Part shown: positions 26,216 through 34,296 of the stretch, piece by piece
Numbering within the stretch: the stretch's first letter is position 1
How the letters are laid out: the number at the start of each line of letters is the position of its first letter
Origin: an uncultured Lachnospiraceae bacterium
Lineage (GTDB): Bacteria > Bacillota > Clostridia > Lachnospirales > Lachnospiraceae
DNA: 55,515 nucleotides
Assembly (NCBI GenBank): GCA_910580195.1
Contig: CAJTWA010000030.1
Span: 1 to 55,515 of the forward strand
Direction: 5' to 3'
The notes under the pieces: generated by a model
Databases searched by the model: none
Told to the model about the DNA's origin: nothing
Seen by the model: the letters and a program-made list of their open reading frames with translations, nothing else
Position numbers and translations under genes: made by a program

Positions 26216-27244
26216 TTATTCTTTTTCCGAAGGGTGCTGCCCGTTATGGTCCTGGATTTTATCGTAAATCGGCTCTAAATCCGGATAACGGCCCAGCATT
26301 TCTTGGTGCATTGCTTCGCAGGTTTCTTGGAAAGGCTTTGTGTCCGGGTACAGGAACGTAACGCCCTGCTCATGCTCCGCCTTGTCCTTTGCGGCCTCCA
26401 CCGCCTTCACCCATTCTTCCCGCTCCACGCTGTTGACAAGCCGGAAGCCTTCTTCAAAAATTTCCCGTTCTTCTGCCGGCAGCCCGTCCAAGAACGCGCA
26501 GTTGCCAATCAGGATATCCGGGATCATCTGGTGCATGTCATAGGAATAATACTTGCAGACGTCCCCATGCCCGTTGGATGTTAAGGCCATTTCATTGTTT
26601 TCCGCCCCGTCGATGACCTTAGACTGCAAGGCCGTATACACATCCCCGAAGCCCATGGGCGTAGCGGAGCCGCCTAAAAGATCCATCATGCGGACGTTGG
26701 TGGGGGACTGCTGCACCCGGATTTTCAGCCCTTTTAAGTCCGCCGGGGACTCAATGGGGGTGGACACCGTGTAGAAATTCCGTGTCCCAGCGTCAATCCA
26801 TGTAACAGCCTCAAAACCAGCCTTTTTTGTGGATTCAAAAATCGGCCCTACAATTTCCTCATCATCCATCGCCGCATGGTAGGCCTCTGCGGACGCAAAG
26901 AGGTACGGCAGGTTAAACAGGGTGTAGTTTTCGGAAAATGTTTCCAGAATGGAATTGCTCGCCACACAGAAATCCACCGCCCCTGTCTGGGTTAGCTGCA
27001 CCATGTCCGTCTGGGAACCTAGAAGCTCGCTGGGGTAAATCTCAATCTCATACTTGTCCCCAAGCCTTTCCTCAATAAATTCCTCAAACTCCAAAAGCGC
27101 AACATTTGTCGGATGGTCTGTGGCTTGGTTGTGCCCAATGCGGACAATCTGCTTGCCCCCTGCATCCCCGCCGCAGCCGGATAGGACCATTGCCAGCATA
27201 CCCACGCAGGCCATCACAGGAACTATTCTGCGATACTGTTTCAT
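26216..27244 (-). CDS. TRAP transporter solute-binding lipoprotein (DctP)
   Basis: A 342-residue protein whose signal peptide ends in a lipobox, VLSGCGG. The mature fold starts VRIGHNQATDHPTNVAL and has the DctP hallmarks GLKIRVQQSPTNVRMMDLLGGSATPMGFGDVYTALQ; the Arg in KIRVQ is the family's carboxylate-binding residue. First gene of the uronate operon, so it probably captures glucuronate or another sugar acid outside the cell. Confidence 0.94.
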   Translation of the reverse strand: MKQYRRIVPVMACVGMLAMVLSGCGGDAGGKQIVRIGHNQATDHPTNVALLEFEEFIEERLGDKYEIEIYPSELLGSQTDMVQLTQTGAVDFCVASNSILETFSENYTLFNLPYLFASAEAYHAAMDDEEIVGPIFESTKKAGFEAVTWIDAGTRNFYTVSTPIESPADLKGLKIRVQQSPTNVRMMDLLGGSATPMGFGDVYTALQSKVIDGAENNEMALTSNGHGDVCKYYSYDMHQMIPDILIGNCAFLDGLPAEEREIFEEGFRLVNSVEREEWVKAVEAAKDKAEHEQGVTFLYPDTKPFQETCEAMHQEMLGRYPDLEPIYDKIQDHNGQHPSEKE

Positions 27245-27288
27245 TAATTTTTACCTCCTTCTTGCAGGGCAGCACAGCGAACCCAGTT

Positions 27289-27340
27289 CCTTGGGACAGG
27301 GGCTGTGCAGCCCTGGTTTTAAATTTCTTGTACAGTACAA
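27289..27340. promoter_or_regulatory. Stem-loop and 13-bp palindrome upstream of the uronate operon
   Basis: TTGTACAGTACAA (27328-27340) is a perfect odd palindrome of the form seen in GntR-type operators. CAGGGGCTG/CAGCCCTG (27298-27315) forms a short hairpin beside it. Both lie in the 5' region of dctP. Which regulator binds is unknown; the neighbouring regulator is AraC type. Confidence 0.4.
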
Positions 27341-27406
27341 AACCGGCCTTGTTTCTGATATATGCAGTATACCAAAAAAACCCACCCAAGACGTGGTGGT
27401 TCAGGC

Positions 27407-27435
27407 TTGAAATATGGTGAATCTTGCTATATAAT
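27407..27435 (+). promoter_or_regulatory. Promoter of the AraC regulator gene
   Basis: TTGAAA (27407-27412), 17 nt, TATAAT (27430-27435); predicted start near 27442, giving a leader of about 55 nt. Confidence 0.65.
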
Positions 27436-27497
27436 ATTCCATATAACCTTTCTTTTTATGCACTTTTTCTTAAAATAGTAGGGAGTTTTTGTGGAAT

Positions 27498-28364
27498 ATG
27501 TATAAAGAAAAATTTAATCCTAGGCAGCATATGACAGAGCGGTACTTCGAATTTCACCATACCTATAATGAAACGCCCCCCATGGTGGAATTCCACCAGC
27601 ACCCCTTTTACGAAATTTTTTTCTTCCTCTCCGGGAACGTGAATTACATTATCGAGGGGAAAAATTATAACCTGCGCCCGGGGGACGTGCTCTTAACCAG
27701 CAGCTCCGACATCCACCGGCCGGACATCCATCCCGGCAAGCCCTATGAGCGGGTTGTCATTTGGCTCTCAGACGATTTCTTTGGGCACCTGAGGGAATTT
27801 TACGGGGAGGATTTAACTACCTGCTTTACCGATTCCGCCTTAAAGGACTACCGGCTGATACGGCCGGACAGCCAGAATATCCTCCATTTAAAGAGGCTCT
27901 GCGGCAAGATTTCCGAGGCCAAGCACAGCCGGGAAATGGGGAGCTATGCCCTTGCCTCGGCCTACCTGACGGAATTCTTGGTACAGATCAGCCGGGCTTA
28001 CTACGATGCGCCGGATTCCGTCAAATATGACGTAACGGAGAATGAAAAAGTAAACCAAATCCTGCAGTACATCAACGAACACCTGACGGAAGACTTATCC
28101 TTGGAACACTTGGCTGCGCGGCTTTACACCAGCAAATATTACTTGAGCCGGCAGTTCAAGCAGTTCACCGGCCTGTCCCTGTACCAATATATTATGAAAA
28201 AACGGCTGATTTTATCCCGGAATATGCTGCGGGCCGGAAGTTCCGTCATGGACGCCTGTTTCCAGTGCGGCTTTGGGGATTATTCGAATTTTTTGAAAGC
28301 CTTTAAGCGGGAGTTTGGGAAAACGCCCCGGGCATATACGAAAACGGTTTTGGAATTAAGCTGA
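27498..28364 (+). CDS. AraC-family transcriptional regulator
   Basis: A 288-residue regulator. The N-terminal cupin (EFHQHPFYEIFFFLSGNVNYIIEG...LRPGDVLLTS) binds a ligand in this family, and the C-terminal 100 residues carry two helix-turn-helix motifs (LSLEHLAARLYTSKYYLSRQFKQFTG; SSVMDACFQCGFGDYSNFLKAFKREFGKTP). It is transcribed divergently from the TRAP-uxu operon and is its likely activator. The ATG at 27498 is 12 nt after GGGAG; an in-frame TTG 9 nt upstream is too close to it. Confidence 0.92.
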   Translation: MYKEKFNPRQHMTERYFEFHHTYNETPPMVEFHQHPFYEIFFFLSGNVNYIIEGKNYNLRPGDVLLTSSSDIHRPDIHPGKPYERVVIWLSDDFFGHLREFYGEDLTTCFTDSALKDYRLIRPDSQNILHLKRLCGKISEAKHSREMGSYALASAYLTEFLVQISRAYYDAPDSVKYDVTENEKVNQILQYINEHLTEDLSLEHLAARLYTSKYYLSRQFKQFTGLSLYQYIMKKRLILSRNMLRAGSSVMDACFQCGFGDYSNFLKAFKREFGKTPRAYTKTVLELS

Positions 28365-28377
28365 AATGATTTCCCCC

Positions 28378-28406
28378 TGGACATCTTTCCCATTTCCTGT
28401 TATAAT
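28378..28406 (+). promoter_or_regulatory. Promoter of the DNA methyltransferase gene
   Basis: TGGACA (28378-28383), 17 nt, TATAAT (28401-28406). AAGGAGG follows before the ATG at 28433. No C-protein box was recognised. Confidence 0.65.
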
Positions 28407-28432
28407 AGTCCATGTTTAAGGAGGAATGATTT

Positions 28433-30439
28433 ATGCCTACATTTATAGACCTTTTTGCCGGAGCCGGAGGGTTCAGCGAAGGGTTCCTGCAAGCAGAGCA
28501 CGAAGGGAAATATTTTGACTTCCTGCTTGCAAGCGACATCAACCCAACCTGCGAGGTGACCCACAGGATGCGTTATAACTACCAGCTTGGCCTGCCCACG
28601 GAATTCCTGACAAAAGATATTACAGACCCTGACTTCCTCGAAGTCCTGATCCATAAAATCCGCAAAATTTATGGCAGCACAGACATTGACGTCCTAGTGG
28701 GGGGGCCGCCCTGCCAGTCTTTCAGCCTTGCAGGCACAAGGAAGAAAAATGACCGGAAGGATGACCTTTTTTCCTATTATCTGGATGTCATTTCCTATAT
28801 CCAGCCAAAGTATTTTGTGATGGAAAATGTCCACGGCATCCTGACAAAATACAATGGGAAAATCCGTGAACAGATACTAGGGGGCATTAATAGCATCGTG
28901 GATACAGATGCCTTAGGGGAATTTACCTCATTGGCAGAAGGGTATTTAAGCCGTATCAGCCAAGACGCCCAAGCATACCTCACCGGATTTTACAGCTGCC
29001 AAAAACTCCGCATTTTCCTAGCCCGCCAGCAAAGGGACCGTGCCGGCAGCCAAGCATACCTTTCCGTGTTAGAAGCTGTCCAAGCCAGCGATATCCCCAC
29101 GGCCCAAAAAGAATATATTTCCCACGCAATCCTTCTAAAAAAGCAAGAAAAGGAACTGCCAGAACTGGACGCCTTGCTTGGCAAGCTGTGCAAAAAATTT
29201 GTAGACGCCTTCCGCAACAGCAAATCCGTAACAGAAGCAGAACGCAACGTCGTCCGGCAGGCATTAGCCCTAATGAAGCGGCAGCCCTCCATTTCCGCCA
29301 TCCAAAAAATGGCAAAAAAGGAAATCAATGCCTGCCACCTCAACGACAGCCCTTTCAAATCAGAATTTGACAGGATAACCGACTCCTTAGAAGAGGAACA
29401 CATTTTAGGGATACTGTTTTCTGCCTGCGAAAATGCGGAAAAGAAATCCGATACTGCTGCCGGGCGGGCTGCAGCCGCGGAAGTGAAGCTTGCAGCCGCC
29501 ATCCTGTATGAAAATGTGTTAGACACCGTCAGCCATTTCGTATCGCTGTCCAAGGAATACTTAAGCCGCCAAGAGCTTGCAAAATTCCAAGAAATTGCCG
29601 GTTCCGTCCGGCTTTACCATATTAACAGCGAAATTGTCCTAAATGCCTCCGACTACGGCGTGCCCCAGAACAGGCAGCGCGTGGTCTTTATCGGATGCCG
29701 GAAAGACCAGCCTATGATTACAGAGATACCTCCCACGGTTGCCGGGGAGGAAAAAGTGACCGCAGCCGAGGCCTTGGACGACCTGCTTTTTATACAGAAT
29801 AATTCCACCGCCACGGACTATGATAAAGCAACTTACCTCCACGCAAATGCAGGCAAGCCGCTGCGCACCGTGCTCGGGCAGGCAAGCCCCGCCTGCAAAG
29901 GCAAAAGGCAGACATACATTGACTGGGCAAAACAAGGCCGCCTAAGCCCAAAGCGGTTCCCTGACATAAAAATGCCTACCTATACACCCTCAAATTTCTG
30001 GCCTGAAACTGACAGTTCCACCTTCCAGGCAATGCCGCTGCCCAACCACCAAACGTCAAACCAAAATGATTTGGTGCGGGAACGCTACCGCCTGATGCGC
30101 CAATACGGAAGCTGGGCCGCAGTCCGGGAGGCTAACCCCAGCCATCCTGCCGTCCAGACAAATAAACGGAATTATACCTGCCTGCAGGCAGACGCCCAAG
30201 CCCCTACCATCATGACCCTTGGGGATGACTATGCCCATTACGGTGACAACCGCTCGCTGACGGTACGGGAAATGGCACGGCTGCAGTCCTTTGACGACAG
30301 TTTCGTATTTCAGGGGAAACGTACCACTGGCGGGGACCGCCGGAAACTGGAAACCCCCCAATTTACCCAAGTCGGCAACGCTGTGCCGCCCCTGATGGCC
30401 CATGCAATTGCCCTTGAAATCCTCCGGCATATGCGCTAA
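28433..30439 (+). CDS. DNA (cytosine-5) methyltransferase with large internal insertion
   Basis: The 668-residue enzyme methylates cytosine C5 using S-adenosylmethionine. Motif I DLFAGAGGFSEGF (6-18), motif IV GGPPCQSFS with catalytic C94, motif VI ENV (131-133), motif VIII QNRQRV (412-417) and motif X QVGNAVPPL near the end are all present. About 280 residues separate motifs VI and VIII, where typical enzymes have about 40; the insert is helical and Lys/Glu/Ala-rich. The target-recognition region lies around residues 430-600. Converges on a restriction endonuclease gene, so it is the protective half of a type II system. Confidence 0.93.
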   Translation: MPTFIDLFAGAGGFSEGFLQAEHEGKYFDFLLASDINPTCEVTHRMRYNYQLGLPTEFLTKDITDPDFLEVLIHKIRKIYGSTDIDVLVGGPPCQSFSLAGTRKKNDRKDDLFSYYLDVISYIQPKYFVMENVHGILTKYNGKIREQILGGINSIVDTDALGEFTSLAEGYLSRISQDAQAYLTGFYSCQKLRIFLARQQRDRAGSQAYLSVLEAVQASDIPTAQKEYISHAILLKKQEKELPELDALLGKLCKKFVDAFRNSKSVTEAERNVVRQALALMKRQPSISAIQKMAKKEINACHLNDSPFKSEFDRITDSLEEEHILGILFSACENAEKKSDTAAGRAAAAEVKLAAAILYENVLDTVSHFVSLSKEYLSRQELAKFQEIAGSVRLYHINSEIVLNASDYGVPQNRQRVVFIGCRKDQPMITEIPPTVAGEEKVTAAEALDDLLFIQNNSTATDYDKATYLHANAGKPLRTVLGQASPACKGKRQTYIDWAKQGRLSPKRFPDIKMPTYTPSNFWPETDSSTFQAMPLPNHQTSNQNDLVRERYRLMRQYGSWAAVREANPSHPAVQTNKRNYTCLQADAQAPTIMTLGDDYAHYGDNRSLTVREMARLQSFDDSFVFQGKRTTGGDRRKLETPQFTQVGNAVPPLMAHAIALEILRHMR

Positions 30440-30440
30440 A

Positions 30441-30494
30441 GCGTGTTTGAAAAATGCTTTCTGGCAGATGGCGGAAATGAATTTTCAAATACGC
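30441..30494. repeat. Inverted repeat between the methyltransferase and endonuclease genes
   Basis: GCGTGTTTGAAAA (30441-30453) pairs with TTTTCAAATACGC (30482-30494) through one G-T pair, and the interior pairs further (CTTTC with GGAAA). It fills almost the whole 56-nt gap between two convergent genes and could act as a shared terminator or be a dispersed repeat. Confidence 0.55.
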
Positions 30495-30495
30495 C

Positions 30496-31746
30496 CTAGT
30501 ACTCTACCTTTTCCAATTCGCCAAACAGTTGCGCCCTTGCATCGGGCTTAATCCTCCATGCATTGCCATGGTTTTTGCCGCTGTACTTCCCTTCCTTGGT
30601 TGTATACCCCCGCCAGCCATAGGTAATATCCCCAGATACAATCAAGGACAGGAATGTGGAAAACTGCGGGGAACGGGAAAATTCAATTTCCTTGTATTTG
30701 AATTGGCCCATGCCGTCCGCCACACGGCTTTCCGCTTTCACCCACAAAGTAGACGGATGCTTTTCGTACAGCCGTTCCCTTAAATCGTCAAATTCCCAAA
30801 ACCCTACAACCTCATGCCGCCCTGTATCAGGGTTTTGCCGGATAATCTTTACTTTGCTGTCCTCTTCATCTACCAGAAGGCAAAAGCCTTGGTTATTTTG
30901 GGGCGCTTCACTAGAGCCAATAGTAATATAGAGGCTCTGGCAGCCCGGATGTGCATCCGATTCATAGCCATACAGCCTTGTAAATGCAGATACACGTTTT
31001 TTATCCTTCGGCTCATAATAGGATACCTCAGTCCCTTCGAACCTTGGCCTTAACGTGAACAATGTATCTAACGTCTTGCTTTCGCCTTTCGATTTTACTT
31101 CAATCAGCCCGCCGCAGTCCGCACCGCTCCGGTTATTGGCCTTAATGCCAAGCAAACTTTCCAGCGTGTCGCCTACATCCTTCGGCGCAATAGGTCCAAG
31201 GCCCTTGGAATTATCATAGTAGCCTCCCTCAATAATTTCGCGCAGCTTTGGTTTTAAAGAAAGAAAAAGCCCTGCCGTTGCATCTATGCCGATTTTCTCA
31301 AAAAGTTCTTGTTGGGACGGCGTATTGCGGGTCAGATTGATAAAGTAAACCTGCCTTTCTCCCGCCTGATTCTGGAAAACCGAAAAATAGAGAAGGTCGC
31401 CTACATTAATTTCCCCCGCACGCATCCGTTTTTTCAGGGACTGGATAGAAAACCTGCGGTCGCCCCGGGCATTTGCTACCCGGTAAAATTTGAGCCTGAC
31501 GGATTCCGCCTTCCCCTTTTGGATAAAAAGGGCGTCATGCTTTACCCCATTTTCCCCGCCATGCCCTATCAAATCATAATCCGCAATCCCATAGGCAGAA
31601 AGCAAGTCCCGCAAAATGCCATTGGCATCCAAATTATTCTTATCTATCATCGTGTAGGTCATCCGCAGGAGCGCATAATCCTCCGAACGGTACTTATGGA
31701 TTTGGCGAATCTTTTCGCTTTCATCATAATTTGGTACAAAAATCAA
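30496..31746 (-). CDS. MvaI/BcnI-like type II restriction endonuclease
   Basis: The 416-residue protein has a PD-(D/E)XK core: E196 in VGDTLESLLGIKANN, D210, then LIEVKSK with E216 and K218. The text around it matches the MvaI/BcnI nuclease family, whose known members cut CC(W/S)GG. The first 170 residues are probably a separate recognition or accessory domain. It faces the C5-methyltransferase gene, the usual partner arrangement. Recognition sequence here is not deducible. GGGAGG lies 9 nt before the ATG. Confidence 0.8.
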   Translation of the reverse strand: MIFVPNYDESEKIRQIHKYRSEDYALLRMTYTMIDKNNLDANGILRDLLSAYGIADYDLIGHGGENGVKHDALFIQKGKAESVRLKFYRVANARGDRRFSIQSLKKRMRAGEINVGDLLYFSVFQNQAGERQVYFINLTRNTPSQQELFEKIGIDATAGLFLSLKPKLREIIEGGYYDNSKGLGPIAPKDVGDTLESLLGIKANNRSGADCGGLIEVKSKGESKTLDTLFTLRPRFEGTEVSYYEPKDKKRVSAFTRLYGYESDAHPGCQSLYITIGSSEAPQNNQGFCLLVDEEDSKVKIIRQNPDTGRHEVVGFWEFDDLRERLYEKHPSTLWVKAESRVADGMGQFKYKEIEFSRSPQFSTFLSLIVSGDITYGWRGYTTKEGKYSGKNHGNAWRIKPDARAQLFGELEKVEY

Positions 31747-31957
31747 AAAATCCCTCCCTTTTCTGCAAGCGTGAAAATAAACTGGCCTATTTGCTGTTTG
31801 ATGTAAAAACTGTTATACACAAAACCGCTTGCCTACATGCATTACTTTCTTTTCTTCCATTTGCATTATAGCATAATAGGATTAATTTCCACACAATATC
31901 TTTTTCCATATAGCCAATAAGCCTTATCTGTACCACCATACGCTGAAATATGATTGC
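31747..31957 (-). other. Leader and promoter region of the endonuclease gene
   Basis: AT-rich. A minus-strand TATAAT at 31865-31870 with a poor -35 would give a leader of about 110 nt. No further gene is seen. Confidence 0.4.
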
Positions 31958-31996
31958 CAAAAAGAAGCTGCCGCACCCTTCCACTGTGCAGCAGCC
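31958..31996 (-). terminator. Terminator of the TPM-domain gene
   Basis: On the minus strand GCTGCTGCAC and GTGCGGCAGC form a 10-bp stem (31967-31976 with 31986-31995, one mismatch), followed by TTCTTTTTGG. Confidence 0.75.
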
Positions 31997-32054
31997 CCTT
32001 CCTTATCCTTATTTGGTTTTCATCCATGCCAAAGCATAGAAACAGCCCCGAAAG

Positions 32055-32876
32055 TCAGAACTTCCCGCCTCCCCCGCCATGGGTTTCGCCGGACGAGGAC
32101 GTATGGGTCCTTGAGCCGCCAGACGGCGCGCCCGTGCTGCCTGAATTGTTTTCCTTCGGCTTTTCCCTGCGGTCCACATGGCTGTACAGGAATAGGTCAT
32201 CCTTTCTCGTCAGGCGCATACTCCCTTCCTTAAGGTAGCTGTCTGCTGACGTCTGGCTGCGCACGGACTTCAGCTTGCCCCGCATAATCCCTGTAGCGAT
32301 TAGCGATATCAAAAATGCAATCAAAAATGAAATCACTAAGTTCCCCAAAATCCCAAAAGGCTCTTCTGGAAGGTGGTCCACATCATAAGGCTCCCCTGTC
32401 CTTGCCTGCGTGATAAAATCATCGCACAGCTCTGCAAACGTCGTAAATGCTGCTGCATATTCCCCATCGCTTAAGTCCCCAAGGAACTGTTCCGCCATAT
32501 ATTCCCGGCCTGCGTCGGTGACTGCCGTAATCCCAAAGCCCGTAGTTGATATGTACCAATCCCTCTCTTCCATGCTGATAAGGAACAGTATGCCGTCCTT
32601 GCCAGCCCCGAACCCATAGCCGTTATAATCATAATAATCATCGGCATATTCCATGGGTGTACTCCCATCAAGGGTATGGACCACGGCCACCACAATGTCT
32701 ACCTGCTGCCTTTCGCTGATTTCATCCAGCTTGTCCATCAATTCCGTTTCTTCGTCGTCTGTGAGTAAATCATCTTCATCTAAAAGCCTTAACACATTGC
32801 TTTCGGCAAATGCTGGAAATGCCGGGATTGCCAAGAGGAGCAGTGCAAAAATCACTGGAAATAATTTCTTTTTCAT
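32055..32876 (-). CDS. TPM-domain secreted membrane protein
   Basis: A 273-residue protein with a signal peptide (KLFPVIFALLLLAIPAFPAFAES), a TPM/YgcG domain (NVLRLLDEDDLLTDDEETELMDKLDEI...DIVVAVVHTLDG to about residue 160), one membrane segment near residues 180-200, and a cytoplasmic tail ending in Ser/Gly-rich GETHGGGGGKF. TPM domains occur in Psb27-like and YgcG proteins; biochemical function is uncertain. A GTG 9 nt upstream (32885) is the alternative start. It follows the zinc-ribbon gene, probably as one unit. Confidence 0.82.
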   Translation of the reverse strand: MKKKLFPVIFALLLLAIPAFPAFAESNVLRLLDEDDLLTDDEETELMDKLDEISERQQVDIVVAVVHTLDGSTPMEYADDYYDYNGYGFGAGKDGILFLISMEERDWYISTTGFGITAVTDAGREYMAEQFLGDLSDGEYAAAFTTFAELCDDFITQARTGEPYDVDHLPEEPFGILGNLVISFLIAFLISLIATGIMRGKLKSVRSQTSADSYLKEGSMRLTRKDDLFLYSHVDRREKPKENNSGSTGAPSGGSRTHTSSSGETHGGGGGKF

Positions 32877-32946
32877 CCGGATCACTCATTCCTTTCCTTC
32901 CACTTCCGTAAAATATCCGTAAACGTACCTGCCTTGCACTGCACCC

Positions 32947-34041
32947 CTATAGCATCCACAGCAGGTAAGAGGCGGCAAACAGCGCCGTGCCAACCACGCC
33001 TGTCAGGCCAAACAGCCATCTTCTATACGCAGCCTTATCTAAGGGCAAATCCCCAACCATTTTCCCATTCTCCCCATTCATGGCAAACAGGTAATTCTTC
33101 CCCTCCCATCTGGTATTCAAAATCCAGACTGGGAAAAGGGCATATTTCACCTTCCCGCCCTTAAGCTGGATGCTGCCTGTTTCCTTCGTGACCGATGAGT
33201 AGCCTTTCACTGTCGCGTCAAAGGCCTTTTCTGTGCTCTTCCTAATCCGCTCATTGGCACGCCCGGCGCTTTGCCCCGCATCCACATCGTATTTGTCTGC
33301 GAAAAAGCCTGAAAGGTATGCCGTCTGGAAATCCACCGCCTTTGAGAAATCAAAAGGCTCCAAAGATTCCATCAGGCTATCCGGCATCTTAGAGGAACCA
33401 TCCACGGGCACCCGCTCAAATGCAACGGTCCCACCCCTGCTTACTGCAAAGTACCTAGTTTCTGTATAATTGTATTTACTGTCGCTCCATGACCGGGTCC
33501 TCGTTGCTTTATAACGCATATTGACGTCTGCGCTGGCATCGAAAAGCCAAAATGGGACATATACCCCCTTCACCCCGTCAATGTGGTTCTGGCTCTTAAA
33601 TGCCTTCGGGAGCAGGCGTTTCCCTTCGTAATGCTCCTTGAGGGCAGCTTTTGCGGCTTTCTTATCCACTTGGAAAGGAACCACATAATCTGGCTTCAGC
33701 GCCCCGGAAAACTGCCCCATCAGTACAACAGGGTTCCCGCAGAAGGGGCAGGAAGCTGCCGCTGTGTTTTCATCACAGGCAATTTCCCCGCCGCAGGACC
33801 TGCACGCATAGGAACGCAGCCTGCTTGCCCCATCCCCCTGCCACCCTTCCACAAAATTGGCCTCCCACCGCATGTCGTCGGGCTGGTCTTCTTTTAGCAC
33901 ATTGTCATAGCTTGCCAATGTTTCCATTTCAAATTCCGTACCGCAGAACGGGCATTTCATTTTCTGCCTTGTGCTGTCAAAAACGATTTCCCCGCCGCAG
34001 CATGGGCATTTATACTCTTGTGTCGCTGCCATAAGCCCCAT
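32947..34041 (-). CDS. Zinc-ribbon protein with C-terminal membrane helix
   Basis: A 364-residue protein with two zinc ribbons: CPCCGG..CPFCG (about residues 12-33) and CRSCGG..CPFCG (80-105). The middle is a conserved beta-rich region (GVKGVYVPFWLFDASADVNMRYKATRTRSW) seen in TFIIB-type zinc-ribbon proteins of Firmicutes, and a hydrophobic C-terminus (LFGLTGVVGTALFAASYLLWML). Function unknown; I do not infer transcription. The start at 34041 has AAGGAG 8 nt upstream. Its leader carries tandem repeats. Confidence 0.78.
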   Translation of the reverse strand: MGLMAATQEYKCPCCGGEIVFDSTRQKMKCPFCGTEFEMETLASYDNVLKEDQPDDMRWEANFVEGWQGDGASRLRSYACRSCGGEIACDENTAAASCPFCGNPVVLMGQFSGALKPDYVVPFQVDKKAAKAALKEHYEGKRLLPKAFKSQNHIDGVKGVYVPFWLFDASADVNMRYKATRTRSWSDSKYNYTETRYFAVSRGGTVAFERVPVDGSSKMPDSLMESLEPFDFSKAVDFQTAYLSGFFADKYDVDAGQSAGRANERIRKSTEKAFDATVKGYSSVTKETGSIQLKGGKVKYALFPVWILNTRWEGKNYLFAMNGENGKMVGDLPLDKAAYRRWLFGLTGVVGTALFAASYLLWML

Positions 34042-34050
34042 AATGATAAC

Positions 34051-34166
34051 TCCTTCCTGTCCAACCAATTTTTGCCAGTTACTGGCAGCCCCTTCCTGCC
34101 CAGCAATTTTTGCCAGTTACTGGCAGCTCCTTCCTGCCCAACCATTTTTTGCCAAACACTGAAATT
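34051..34166. repeat. 38/39-bp tandem repeat with operator-like palindromes
   Basis: Copies begin at 34051, 34090 and 34128 (the last one degenerate). The first two contain the perfect palindrome TGCCAGTTACTGGCA (34073-34087, 34111-34125), and each copy also duplicates the ribosome binding site AGGAAGG on the minus strand. It lies in the 5' leader of the zinc-ribbon gene. Confidence 0.75.
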
Positions 34167-34296
34167 CCCTCTTACTTTTCCCCAACGGCCTGCTTTGGCA
34201 GCACGTGCCGCTCCATAAAAAGTGTACCGTATCTGGCTGCAAACATGGATATCCCGTCACGGATTGTCCAAAAACTGCATTGAATCGACAATTTCC

